DNA of 64,000 nt, taken from Deinococcus sedimenti (lineage in GTDB: Bacteria > Deinococcota > Deinococci > Deinococcales > Deinococcaceae). Below are positions 53,108-62,592 of this stretch, piece after piece. The position numbers and the translations under genes are program-made. The stretch covers positions 186,001-250,000 of the forward strand of contig NZ_BMQN01000002.1 of the NCBI RefSeq assembly GCF_014648135.1, read 5' to 3'. Every line of letters begins with the position of its first letter. Within the stretch, counting starts at the first letter, position 1. Under the pieces are notes generated by a model. It ran no database searches, was not told where the DNA came from, and saw only the letters and a program-made list of their open reading frames with translations.

Positions 53108-53165
53108 CCCTCAGTCGGCTGCGCCGACAGCTCCCCTTAAGGGGAGCCTGACTCGGCGCAGGAGG
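53108..53165. repeat. REP-like palindromic element
   Basis: CAGTCGGCTGCGCCGACAG, then the palindrome CTCCCCTTAAGGGGAG, then CTCGGCGCAG. Closely similar palindromes built around CTCCCCTTAAGGGGAG occur between genes in many unrelated bacteria (from memory). It fills the space between DUF6174 and ribF, which are convergent, so it may also terminate both. Confidence 0.6.
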
Positions 53166-53168
53166 TGA

Positions 53169-54065
53169 TTACCGGACGTCTTTCAGGGCGTCGCGCGCCG
53201 CCTGTGCGTCGCGGGCGATCTGGGCCTTCAGTTCGTCCAGTCCGCTGAATTTCTGCTCGCCGCGCAGGTGCGTGAAGAACTTGATCTGCAATTCCTGGCC
53301 GTACAGGTCGCCGCTGTAGTCGAACAGGTGCACCTCGAAGCGGCGGTCGGTGCCGTTCACGGTGGGGCGGAAGCCGACGTTCGCCATGCCGTGCCAGCGC
53401 CCGTGATCCCCCACGGCCACCACGGCGAATACGCCCAGCGGCAGGGCCTTGCCGTCCGGCACGCGGATGTTTGCGGTGGGCCAGCCGATCGTGCGGCCCA
53501 ACTGGTCGCCCTGCACGACCACGCCCTGCGCGTCGTAATGGCGGCCCAGCAGGCGCCGCGCGCCGTCCACGTCCCCGCTCTTGAGGTACTCGCGCACGCG
53601 GGTACTCTTGATGTCCTCGCCGCTCAGGCCGTGGATGGGCACCACGACGACCTCCGGCGCGACCTCGCGCAGGTCCGCGGCGCTCCCGGCGCGGCCCCGC
53701 CCGAAGTGGAAGTCCTCGCCGACCACGATCGCGCGGGGGCGCAGGAGGCGCAGGTCATCCAGGAACGCCTCCTTCGGGCGGGACGCGAACTCCGGCGTGA
53801 ACGACGCCGCGATGGTCTCGTCCACGCCGTAGCGGGCCAGCAGGTCCAGTTTCTCCGGGAGGGTGGACAGGAACTCCACGCCCTGCGTCAGCACCCGCGT
53901 GGGCGGATCGAAGGTGTACACCACGCTGGGCACCCGGTGCTCGCGCGCCTTGGCCTTCAATTGCGCGATCAGGGCCTGATGCCCCAGGTGCACCCCGTCG
54001 AACGACCCGACCGCGACCACCGTGGCGGTGTCCGGGCGCTGTCCGGGCGACACGTACGTCTTCAC
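53169..54065 (-). CDS. ribF: Bifunctional riboflavin kinase / FAD synthetase
   Basis: 298 residues: the FMN adenylyltransferase domain (1-180) with VGSFDGVHLGHQALI and ISSTR-type STRVREYL, then the riboflavin kinase domain (180-298) with GRTIGWPTANI and the catalytic Glu region in FEVHLFDYSGDLYG. Makes FMN and FAD from riboflavin. GTG 54065 overlaps the TGA of the upstream Nudix gene by four bases, so the two are coupled. Stop at 53169, next to a REP-like palindrome. Confidence 0.95.
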   Translation of the reverse strand: MKTYVSPGQRPDTATVVAVGSFDGVHLGHQALIAQLKAKAREHRVPSVVYTFDPPTRVLTQGVEFLSTLPEKLDLLARYGVDETIAASFTPEFASRPKEAFLDDLRLLRPRAIVVGEDFHFGRGRAGSAADLREVAPEVVVVPIHGLSGEDIKSTRVREYLKSGDVDGARRLLGRHYDAQGVVVQGDQLGRTIGWPTANIRVPDGKALPLGVFAVVAVGDHGRWHGMANVGFRPTVNGTDRRFEVHLFDYSGDLYGQELQIKFFTHLRGEQKFSGLDELKAQIARDAQAARDALKDVR

Positions 54066-54589
54066 GCGCCACCCTGGCGGCCCGCGAGCAGGATCACGGC
54101 GTGCATGGCGGCCGCCACTGTGGACGCGCTGCCGATCAGCGTCCCGTCCCGCAGCCCCGCCAGGACCTGCGCGGGCGGCAGCCACAGCACCTCGATGCCC
54201 TCCTCGTCCTCGTCGTGCGGCAGCTTGCTCTCCCGGAGGTTCGTCGCCTCAAACACGTACAGGAACTCGTCGCAGAACCCAGGGCTGGCGTAGAAGCGCG
54301 TGAACAGCGTCACGTCGCCGTCCAGGCCCGCCTCCTCCTGCAACTCGCGCCGCGCCGCCTGCTCGGGCGTCTCGCCCGGATCGATCAGCCCGGCCGGGGC
54401 CTCCACCGTGAACGCCCCCACCGCGCGCCTCTCCTGGCGGACCAGCAGCATCTCCCCGCGCGTGTTCAGGGCCAGGATCGCCACCGCGTCCGCGTGCCGC
54501 ACCACCTCCCACTTGCCGTCCAGGAGTTCCAGGCGCACGATCCGCCCGTCATACACCACCCTCGTCCCACCCGTCGTCTCGCCGGTCAT
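54062..54589 (-). CDS. Nudix hydrolase, ADP-ribose pyrophosphatase-like
   Basis: 175 residues with Nudix box parts GLIDPGE and RRELQEEAGL (about 75-97), flanked by VEAPAG and the downstream FYASPGFCDEFLYVFEA that identifies the ADP-ribose pyrophosphatase (NudF-like) group, which removes ADP-ribose and related dinucleotides. ATG 54589 is taken as start; TACAGT (54599-54604, minus strand) lies nine bases upstream. Overlaps ribF at its stop. A pairing with FAD synthesis is plausible (FAD or ADP-ribose turnover) but not shown. Divergent from dgt. Confidence 0.88.
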   Translation of the reverse strand: MTGETTGGTRVVYDGRIVRLELLDGKWEVVRHADAVAILALNTRGEMLLVRQERRAVGAFTVEAPAGLIDPGETPEQAARRELQEEAGLDGDVTLFTRFYASPGFCDEFLYVFEATNLRESKLPHDEDEEGIEVLWLPPAQVLAGLRDGTLIGSASTVAAAMHAVILLAGRQGGA

Positions 54590-54647
54590 CTTCCGGCAAC
54601 TGTAATGCACCCGCCCCCGCACCCCCACGCGGTCATAGACTGCGCGC

Positions 54648-55778
54648 ATGTTCACCCGCCCCGACCTGGAAGCGCGCGAGGCCGCCACGCTGGCCCCCAC
54701 CGCCACCCTCAGCCGCGACCACGGCGGACGCGAACACGCAGAAGGCGAAAGCGAGACCCGCACCGCCTTCCAGAAGGACCGCGACCGGGTGCTGCACACC
54801 ACCGCCTTCCGCCGCCTGGAAGCCAAGACGCAGGTGTTCCTCTCGGCCGCCGGGGACCACTACCGCACCCGCCTGACCCACACCCTGGAAGTGCAGCAGG
54901 TCGCCCGCAGCGTCGCCCTGAGCCTCGGCCTGAACGAGACGCTCGCCGAGACCATCGCCCTCGCCCACGACCTTGGCCACCCCCCGTTCGGGCACGCCGG
55001 GGAACGCGTCCTGAACCAGCTCCTGGCCGACGAGGGCGGCTTCAACCACAACCTCCAGGCGCGGCGGATCGTCACGCTGCTCGAACACCCCAAGAGCGAG
55101 TACCCCGGCCTGAACCTCACCCGCGACACCCTGGACGGCCTGAACAAACATCACCGCGCGGGCCTGGGTCAGCCCAGCCTGGAAGCGCAGGTCGTGGACG
55201 CCGCCGACGCCCTCGCCTACACCGCGCACGACCTCGACGACGGCCTGCGCAGCGGCCTCATCACCCCCCACCAACTGAACGAACTGCCCCTGTGGACCGA
55301 ACTCACCCGCCGCGCCGGACTGCACGGACACGACCTGAGCGAACAGGGCCGCCGCACCCTGCACCGCCAGCTGCTCGGCTGGCTGATCCGCGACCTCACC
55401 CACGCCAGCCACGCCAGCATCACGGCCAGCGGCGTCACCACCCCCGCCCAGGTCCGCGCCTGGCCCACCCGCCTCATCACGTACAGCCCCGACATGCGCG
55501 ACCTCCTGCGCGACACGGGCACCTTCCTGCGCGAGAACCTCTACCGCCACTGGCGGGTCGAGATGCAGGTCGAACAGGCCACCCAGGTCCTCCACGGCCT
55601 GTACCACGCCCTGATGAACCGCCCCAGCATGCTCCCACCCACCTACCGCGCCCTGGCCGCCAGCGAAGGCCAGCCACGCGCCACCTGCGACTACCTCAGC
55701 GGCATGACCGACCGCTACGCCCTCGACACCCACGCCACCATCACCCCCGGCGGCACCCCCGCCCTCTGGCCCCGCTGA
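54648..55778 (+). CDS. dgt: Deoxyguanosinetriphosphate triphosphohydrolase-like protein
   Basis: 376 residues of the HD superfamily dGTPase group: ETRTAFQKDRDRVLHTTAFRRLEAKTQVF in parts FQKDRDRVLHTTAFRRLE, then RTRLTHTLEV (metal His), HDLGHPPFGHAGE (HD pair) and DAADALAYTAHDLDD (final Asp). It would hydrolyse dNTPs to nucleosides and triphosphate, adjusting dNTP pools. The length matches the shorter bacterial class (Thermus type) rather than E. coli Dgt (505). ATG 54648 is set by TAGACT (54636-54641), six bases away. Confidence 0.93.
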   Translation: MFTRPDLEAREAATLAPTATLSRDHGGREHAEGESETRTAFQKDRDRVLHTTAFRRLEAKTQVFLSAAGDHYRTRLTHTLEVQQVARSVALSLGLNETLAETIALAHDLGHPPFGHAGERVLNQLLADEGGFNHNLQARRIVTLLEHPKSEYPGLNLTRDTLDGLNKHHRAGLGQPSLEAQVVDAADALAYTAHDLDDGLRSGLITPHQLNELPLWTELTRRAGLHGHDLSEQGRRTLHRQLLGWLIRDLTHASHASITASGVTTPAQVRAWPTRLITYSPDMRDLLRDTGTFLRENLYRHWRVEMQVEQATQVLHGLYHALMNRPSMLPPTYRALAASEGQPRATCDYLSGMTDRYALDTHATITPGGTPALWPR

Positions 55779-55793
55779 CCCGCCCCACAGGTG

Positions 55794-55822
55794 TTGACAG
55801 TCCGCAGACCCCCTGATACATT
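55794..55822 (+). promoter_or_regulatory. tRNA-Ile promoter (-35 TTGACA, -10 TACATT)
   Basis: A perfect -35 TTGACA (55794-55799), 17-base spacer and TACATT (55817-55822): the best sigma-70 promoter in the window. It leaves a leader of about 38 bases before the tRNA. Confidence 0.75.
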
Positions 55823-55866
55823 TATGCCCGCCTGCCCGAGAGGACAGCGCGAACAACAATAGGTGC

Positions 55867-55943
<77 letters not shown>

Positions 55944-55952
55944 AGAAAGAGA

Positions 55953-55980
55953 AACCCCGTCACTGACGGGGTTCTTTCGT
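55953..55980 (+). terminator. Terminator after tRNA-Ile
   Basis: AACCCCGTC (55953-55961), loop ACT, complement GACGGGGTT (55965-55973), then CTTTCGTTTT: a classic intrinsic terminator. Confidence 0.85.
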
Positions 55981-55996
55981 TTTATCCGAGGTGGGT

Positions 55997-56863
55997 CTAC
56001 GCGGTCACGCTGCCGGCGCTCACGCTGTCGCCCAGCACCGTGCGGATCACGTCGCTGATCGTCACGACGCCCAGCAGGTCCCCGTCCTGGGTGATGACCG
56101 GCAGGCCGTGCACGTCCAGGTCCAGCATGCGGGTCAGCGCGTCCCGCATGGGGACACTCTCGGTCAGGTACCCGGTGGGGGGACGCATCAGGTCGGCGGC
56201 GCTCAGTCCGGTCAGGAAGAACTGGTCGGCCATCACGGTCGGTCCGTGCGTCGCCGCGGCGCGGTCCACGGCGTCCGACAGGTCACTGGCGTGCAGGACG
56301 CCGCGCAGCTGGTTGTCCTGCACCACGGGAAGGACGTGCAGGCGCGTGACCTTCAGCGTGGCGGCGGCCTCGCTGGCGGGCGTGGTGGGCGTGACCGTCA
56401 CGACGTCACGGGTCATGTGCTGCTCGACCGCGCCCCAGTGGAGGCGAGCCGCTCTGGACTCGGCGCGCAGGATGTCGGTCAGGGTCAGCATGCCGCGCAG
56501 CTGACCGTCGGTGTCCACGACGGGCAGGCCACCCACGCGCCGGTCCAGCATCAGGCGCAGCGCTGCCGGGACGGTCGTGTCGGGCGTGACGGTCAGGACC
56601 GGCTGGCGCATGATGTCCCGCGCCCGCACGCGGCTCACCCGGTCCACGAACGCCCAGGGGGTCAGGCCCTCGGTCAGGGCGGGCAGCGCGCGGCGGATCT
56701 CGCCGTCCGTGACGATGCCCACCACCCGGCCCTCCTGCACGACGGGCAGGCGCTTCACGCGCAGTTCCTGCATGGTGACCACGGCCTCCGTGAGGGGGCT
56801 GTGCGGCGAGAGGGTGACGGCCTGGGCGTGCAGGGCGTCCTTGACGAGCAGGGGGGTGGTCAT
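55997..56863 (-). CDS. Protein with four CBS domains
   Basis: 288 residues consisting of two Bateman pairs. CBS motifs recur as LPVVQEGRVVGIVTDGEI, LPVVDTDGQLRGMLTLTDI, LPVVQDNQLRGVLHASDL and LPVITQDGDLLGVVTISDV. Bateman modules bind adenosine nucleotides and regulate partner proteins. There is no fused enzyme, so it acts in trans or as a stand-alone energy sensor. ATG 56863 has GGAGG seven bases upstream, one of the few clear ribosome sites. Converges on tRNA-Ile; divergent neighbours none. Partner unknown. Confidence 0.92.
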   Translation of the reverse strand: MTTPLLVKDALHAQAVTLSPHSPLTEAVVTMQELRVKRLPVVQEGRVVGIVTDGEIRRALPALTEGLTPWAFVDRVSRVRARDIMRQPVLTVTPDTTVPAALRLMLDRRVGGLPVVDTDGQLRGMLTLTDILRAESRAARLHWGAVEQHMTRDVVTVTPTTPASEAAATLKVTRLHVLPVVQDNQLRGVLHASDLSDAVDRAAATHGPTVMADQFFLTGLSAADLMRPPTGYLTESVPMRDALTRMLDLDVHGLPVITQDGDLLGVVTISDVIRTVLGDSVSAGSVTA

Positions 56864-56918
56864 GGTGAAACCTCCTGCCCAGAGGGTCCGCCCGGCGCAT
56901 TACGGGAGCATTACGGGT

Positions 56919-56956
56919 TCAGCCCGCCGGGGCGCGTGGGGCGTCCGGCGGGCTGA
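56919..56956 (-). terminator. Hairpin after lipA
   Basis: TCAGCCCGCCGG (56919-56930) and CCGGCGGGCTGA (56945-56956) form a perfect 12-bp stem 10 bases past the lipA stop. Confidence 0.6.
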
Positions 56957-56966
56957 GCTCCGAGGG

Positions 56967-57953
<987 letters not shown>

Positions 57954-57957
57954 GGGT

Positions 57958-58677
57958 TCAGCTCCCGGCTGCCGCGGGGGTGGGCAGCGTCCAGTCGTAC
58001 TGGGCGAAGGTGGTGTGGAAGGCGCGCGTCAGGGCGTCTCTGGCCTCTGGCATGCTGGCCGCTCTGTTCAGGCCGCGCAGGTCGTACTCGCGCTGCACGC
58101 TGGTCATGTGCGTCTGCGTCAGGCCGCACGGCACGATCAGGTCGAAATGCTGGAGGTTCGCGTTCACGTTCAGCGCGAGGCCGTGCAGGGCGACGTGCCG
58201 CTGCACCGCGACGCCGAACGACGCGATCTTCTGATCGTACGTCAGGCCGTTCACGTCCCGCGCGGTGACGTACACGCCCGCGTAGCCGGGGTTGGGCCGG
58301 GCGTCTTCCAGGCCCAGGTCGTGCAGGGCCGCGATGGTCGCCTGTTCGAGCAGGCGCAGGAAGTCCGCGACCCGGCGGCCGACGGGGAAGATGGCGTACG
58401 CGACGAGCTGGCCGGGGCCGTGGTACGTGACGTCCCCGCCGCGTTCGACGTCCAGCACCTCGATGCCCTGCGTGTGCAGGTAGTCGCGGGTGACGATGAT
58501 GTTGGTGCCCTCGCGCGCCTTGCGGCCCAGCGTGAGGACGGGCGGGTGTTCCACGAGCAGGAGGGTGGGCGGGGCGTCCCCGGCGGCCACCTGCGCGTGC
58601 AGGGTTTTCTGGATGTCCCAGGCGTCCCGGTACGGCGTCACGCCGAGGTCCCGGACGGCGAAGGGGGAGGCGGTCAT
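57958..58677 (-). CDS. lipB: Octanoyltransferase
   Basis: Transfers octanoate from acyl carrier protein to lipoyl domains, the step before LipA. 239 residues with [14 protein letters not shown] (about 78-91), the catalytic Lys in DQKIASFGV and Cys in [11 protein letters not shown] 58677 is set by TACAAT (58684-58689, minus strand), six bases away and the closest match to the -10 consensus among the leaderless promoters here. First gene of the lipB-lipA pair. Confidence 0.96.
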   Translation of the reverse strand: MTASPFAVRDLGVTPYRDAWDIQKTLHAQVAAGDAPPTLLLVEHPPVLTLGRKAREGTNIIVTRDYLHTQGIEVLDVERGGDVTYHGPGQLVAYAIFPVGRRVADFLRLLEQATIAALHDLGLEDARPNPGYAGVYVTARDVNGLTYDQKIASFGVAVQRHVALHGLALNVNANLQHFDLIVPCGLTQTHMTSVQREYDLRGLNRAASMPEARDALTRAFHTTFAQYDWTLPTPAAAGS

Positions 58678-58867
58678 GCGGCGATTGTACGTCCGCGTGG
58701 GGGCCTTTTAACGTGCCCTGGGCGGGAGTCTGCGCCGCATTGACCACGCCGCGTGGTGAATGCCGCGCCCCGCGCTGGTCGAGCCCGTCCATACCGCCCG
58801 GACGCCCCGCTGGGGCGCTGCGCCATCTGGCTCAGGGCAGACGCCGCGCCGCGCCTTAGGGTGGGGC

Positions 58868-59398
58868 ATGGAACTGGTGCCCCCCGACGAACGGTTCAAG
58901 ACGAGCTTCCTGGACGCCGTGCGCGAGGCGCAGGCCACCGGCAGCGGTCTGGGCGACACCCTCAGCTTCGACGTGACCGACATGGAACGCGACTTCCCGG
59001 CCTTCCTGGCGCACCTGCGCCGCTTCGAGCCGGGCCACACCCTCCCCGAGGGCTTCGTGCACTCCGAGTACCTGTGGCTGGTGGACGGGAGCACGTACCT
59101 GGGCCGCGCCAGCATCCGCCACACCCTGAACGCCCGCCTGCGCGAGTTCGGCGGTCACATCGGCTACGAGGTCCGGCCTGGCGCCCGCCGCCAGGGGCAC
59201 GCCACCCGCATCCTCGCCGGGTCGCTGCGCCGCGCCCGGCAGCTGGGCATCGAGTCGGCCCTCGTGACCTGCGACGCCGACAACACCGGTTCGCGCCGCA
59301 CCATCGAGAAGAACGGCGGCGTGCTCGAAGGGCAATTCATGGTGCCTGACCACCCGAAGCCCATCCTGCGTTTCTGGGTGCCCACCGCACCGGCCTGA
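58868..59398 (+). CDS. GNAT-family N-acetyltransferase
   Basis: 176 residues with the GNAT motif A region IGYEVRPGARRQGHATRIL (19 residues; acetyl-CoA pyrophosphate loop RRQGHA) and the following TCDADNTGSRRTIEKNGG, which resembles ribosomal-protein and antibiotic-type acetyltransferases. The acceptor substrate is unknown. ATG 58868 is set by TAGGGT (58857-58862) ending five bases before. Convergent with the helical protein gene across a perfect 15-bp hairpin. Confidence 0.87.
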   Translation: MELVPPDERFKTSFLDAVREAQATGSGLGDTLSFDVTDMERDFPAFLAHLRRFEPGHTLPEGFVHSEYLWLVDGSTYLGRASIRHTLNARLREFGGHIGYEVRPGARRQGHATRILAGSLRRARQLGIESALVTCDADNTGSRRTIEKNGGVLEGQFMVPDHPKPILRFWVPTAPA

Positions 59399-59413
59399 CT
59401 TGCCGCCTGAATG

Positions 59414-59456
59414 CCGGAGGGGGACCGCTGCGTGATGGCAGGCGGTCCCCCTCCGG
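59414..59456. terminator. Bidirectional hairpin between convergent genes
   Basis: CCGGAGGGGGACCGC (59414-59428) with its perfect complement (59442-59456), loop 13 bases, between the GNAT gene and the convergent gene at 59467. Confidence 0.7.
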
Positions 59457-59466
59457 TCGGGTGCGA

Positions 59467-60243
59467 TCAGGGTTCGCGCAGTTCTGCGGCTTTCTGCTCC
59501 ATCTGCCGCGCCAGATCCTCCAGCGCTTCGGCCTGATCCTCGGGCGCGTCGCCGGTACCACCCAGCTGATCGGCGACCGCTTCGCCAATGCGAGATAAGG
59601 CGTCCAGCTGGTGCGGGGAGTTGTCCAGTTCGCCCAGCCGGTGCACGAGGTGCTCACCGGCCTCGCCTAGCACCTGCGCCTCGTTCTCGGCGCTCAGGGC
59701 GTGCAGCTGCGCCACCTGCCCATGGAACTCGGTGCTGACACGTTCCAGTTCGCCCAGCTGCTCCAGCGTGTTGGCCTGCGCGCGCGCCGCCTGGATGATC
59801 AGGTTCAGCGTCTCGACCTGCTGGCGCACGCGGCGGCTCAGGCGGTCCAGTTGCCCGGCACTCACGTCCGTGACCGGGGTGCGGGTCACGTCGTCGAGCG
59901 CCTCGGTGACCAGGGCGTCCAGGGTCTGCGCGGCCGTGAACTGCGCCTCGCCACTTTCCAGGATGCGGCGCAGGGCGTCCACGTGGTCCTGGCGGCCCGG
60001 TTCGTCACTGATGGGCAGTTCCCGCAGCTGCGTGGAGGTGAGGTGCAGCACCTCGCGTAGCGCGTCGGTGGCCGCCAGTCCCTCGCGGCCCGTCTGGATG
60101 ATGATATTCAGTGCGCTCGTCTGCGCCCAGCCGGCCGCGCCGACATGCTGGCGCGCGCGGACCTCGGACACGCGGCGGCGCTGCGCGAGGGACGCCTCCT
60201 GCACCTGAGCAAGCTGGCGTGACGTCCCTTCCTGAGTGGTCAT
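59467..60243 (-). CDS. Hypothetical helical (coiled-coil) protein, 258 aa
   Basis: 258 residues, almost entirely helical and rich in Ala, Glu, Gln and Leu. Two internal segments look like degenerate repeats: [22 protein letters not shown] and [22 protein letters not shown] share the pattern LNxIIQxxRxx (around residues 45 and 150). No catalytic or transmembrane feature, so a structural or DNA/protein-scaffolding role is possible. ATG 60243 is used; an in-frame ATG 15 bases upstream is an alternative. Divergent from rplS. Family unknown. Confidence 0.7.
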   Translation of the reverse strand: MTTQEGTSRQLAQVQEASLAQRRRVSEVRARQHVGAAGWAQTSALNIIIQTGREGLAATDALREVLHLTSTQLRELPISDEPGRQDHVDALRRILESGEAQFTAAQTLDALVTEALDDVTRTPVTDVSAGQLDRLSRRVRQQVETLNLIIQAARAQANTLEQLGELERVSTEFHGQVAQLHALSAENEAQVLGEAGEHLVHRLGELDNSPHQLDALSRIGEAVADQLGGTGDAPEDQAEALEDLARQMEQKAAELREP

Positions 60244-60323
60244 AGCGTCCAGCATCACACTCTGCTCCCGTCATGAAGGTGAGGTAAAGACGATTTGGCT
60301 GCCCTCGTCCCACTGCGCGCCGC

Positions 60324-60353
60324 TTGCCGGGGCGGCCGGTGCCTGCGTATACT
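60324..60353 (+). promoter_or_regulatory. rplS promoter (-35 TTGCCG, -10 TATACT)
   Basis: TTGCCG (60324-60329), 18-base spacer, TATACT (60348-60353). It gives a leader of about 100 bases before rplS that can fold (CTGCCCGC with GCGGGACGG-type pairings near 60410-60450). Long leaders on ribosomal protein genes often carry autoregulation. Confidence 0.65.
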
Positions 60354-60460
60354 GTCACGGTTTGGTCGCCCGCACCGGCGATCAGTGCAACAGGAGCATG
60401 AACGTCTCTGCCCGCAGACAGCGGGACGGTGGGACGGTCCGCTGCCCGGAGGAGTCAACC

Positions 60461-60886
<426 letters not shown>

Positions 60887-60901
60887 CCCCCCGCCTCTAC
60901 A

Positions 60902-60931
60902 CGCGCCGCCCCCCACGTGGGGGGCGGCGCG
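60902..60931 (+). terminator. Terminator after rplS
   Basis: CGCGCCGCCCCCC (60902-60914), loop ACGT, perfect complement (60919-60931), then a short T-run. A 13-bp GC stem. Confidence 0.75.
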
Positions 60932-60977
60932 CGGCCTTTCCCACCCACCCGCGCCCCAGACCCGCTACCGTAGGACC

Positions 60978-61739
60978 GTGATGCCCACCGCGCTGCTCGC
61001 CCTTGACCTGGACGGCACCCTGATCGACGCGGACTCGCAGCCCGCGCCGGACCTGCTGCCGGAACTGCTCTGCTGGGTGGAAGGCGGCGCGCATGTGGCC
61101 GTCATCACGGCGCGCGGCGGCAAGACGCCTCTGCTCAGCGGCTGGCCGCTGCACTCCGTGTCCCGCTGCTACGGCGCGTGGCTGCAGACCGGCGACACCG
61201 TCCGCTGGAGCCGCACCCTGCCCACACCGGTCCTGCAGGCCGCCATGAGCCGACTGAACCGCTGGGAACTGAATCCCGCGCAGGGCAAGACGGTCATCGT
61301 GACCGAGGACCCCCGCCACACCCTGCGCAGCAGCGACCCGGATTTCGCGGACCACTGGCGCGCGCCGCGCGGCGCGCTGAAACTGGTGCACGGCCAGCCG
61401 GACGTCAGCCGGCTGGACGAACTGCAGGCGCAGTGGGCGCTGCTGCCGGACGTCACGGTCATCCGGGAGCGCCGCACCCGCCTGGCCCTGGTGCGCGGCG
61501 ACGGCTGCAAGGGCGCGGCGCTGCGGGACCTCGCGGCGGCCCTGAACGTCCCGGGCGACCGGATCGTGGCGGCCGGCGACGGACCCGCCGACGCGGCGAT
61601 GCGCCCGCACGCCGGGACGTTCCTGCAGGTCGGGACGCACCCGGCGCTGGACGGCACCCCGCGCCGCGTGAGCAGCCCGGCCGAGATGCCGTGGGCCCTC
61701 GCGCGCTGCCGGGCCGAGTTGCTAGGCTGCCCCGCGTGA
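60978..61739 (+). CDS. HAD-superfamily hydrolase (first of two)
   Basis: 253 residues. HAD motif I is LDLDGTLID (8-16), motif II VITARG, and motif IV VAAGDGPADAAMRPHAG. This is the Cof-like (type IIB) group of sugar-phosphate or nucleotide phosphatases; the cap domain is between 80 and 190. GTG 60978 or ATG 60981 is the start; TACCGT (60966-60971) ends six bases before GTG. Its stop overlaps the GTG of the next, related gene. Substrate unknown. Confidence 0.88.
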   Translation: MMPTALLALDLDGTLIDADSQPAPDLLPELLCWVEGGAHVAVITARGGKTPLLSGWPLHSVSRCYGAWLQTGDTVRWSRTLPTPVLQAAMSRLNRWELNPAQGKTVIVTEDPRHTLRSSDPDFADHWRAPRGALKLVHGQPDVSRLDELQAQWALLPDVTVIRERRTRLALVRGDGCKGAALRDLAAALNVPGDRIVAAGDGPADAAMRPHAGTFLQVGTHPALDGTPRRVSSPAEMPWALARCRAELLGCPA

Positions 61740-62548
61740 ACCTGCCCGCGCATCTTCCGGCCACGCTGCCGCTGCTGATGGCCTTCGACCTGGACGGCAC
61801 CCTGATTCCCGACGCGGGACGCGCCGCCACGCCCGACGTGATCGGCGCGCTGGGCCGGTTGCGGGCGCTGGGGGTGCAGCTGGCGATCATCACGGGACGC
61901 GACACGCCGCCCGGCGCGGTGCGGGAGGCCATGCAGCCGCACGCGGTCGCCACGAACAATGGCGGTCGGGTCCTGGTCGGGGAGGACCTGCATATCCAGG
62001 CGGCCTTCACCGACGCCGACCTGGAGGCGGTGCTGGCGCACGAACTGAGGGGCGCGCGGGTGGTGTTGTTCACCGAGGACGCCCTGTACGTGGACCTGCC
62101 GCCCGGCGTGGAGCCCGAGGCGTGGATGCAGGCGCGGTCGTTCCGGCCGTTCGCGGACGCCCCGCGGGGCGGCATCCTGAAGGCCGGGTACTACCACCCG
62201 GACGTGGCGGACCTGGCCGGGCGACTGCGGGACTCTCACCCGCATCTGGTGCTGACGGGCGCGCAGGCGCCGTATCCGCATTTTCTGACGGTCACGCCTG
62301 AGGGCGCGCACAAGGGCGCCGCGCTGAGCCTGATCGCGGACGCGCTGGGCGTGCCGCATGACCGCACGGTCGCGTTCGGCGACAGTGACAACGACCTGGC
62401 GATGCTGGAGGTCGCGGCGTTCGGCGTGCAGGTGGGGACCCTGCCGCTGCTGGCGCCGCACGCGTCGGCGCGGGTGGACCGGCAGTCAGAGCTGGGGGCG
62501 TTTCTGGCCGCCTGGGCCGACCGGATTGAGGCGCAGCGGACGAGCTGA
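61736..62548 (+). CDS. HAD-superfamily hydrolase, Cof type (second of two)
   Basis: 270 residues; motif I FDLDGTLIP (18-26), motif II IITGRD, and GDSDNDLAML as the motif III/IV loop of Cof phosphatases. It is similar in plan to the gene before it, probably a duplication followed by divergence. The GTG start overlaps the previous TGA (GTGA). It also has its own TAGGCT box seven bases upstream (61723-61728) inside the previous gene, so it may be expressed both ways. Substrate unknown. Confidence 0.9.
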   Translation: MNLPAHLPATLPLLMAFDLDGTLIPDAGRAATPDVIGALGRLRALGVQLAIITGRDTPPGAVREAMQPHAVATNNGGRVLVGEDLHIQAAFTDADLEAVLAHELRGARVVLFTEDALYVDLPPGVEPEAWMQARSFRPFADAPRGGILKAGYYHPDVADLAGRLRDSHPHLVLTGAQAPYPHFLTVTPEGAHKGAALSLIADALGVPHDRTVAFGDSDNDLAMLEVAAFGVQVGTLPLLAPHASARVDRQSELGAFLAAWADRIEAQRTS

Positions 62549-62565
62549 ACGCACCGGGTGGATCG

Positions 62566-62588
62566 AAACCGCCCGGAGAAAGCGGTTT
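62566..62588. terminator. Hairpin between HAD gene and LacI gene
   Basis: AAACCGC (62566-62572) with GCGGTTT (62582-62588), convergent genes on both sides. Short but AT-ended, so it works in both directions. Confidence 0.5.
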
Positions 62589-62592
62589 CTGG

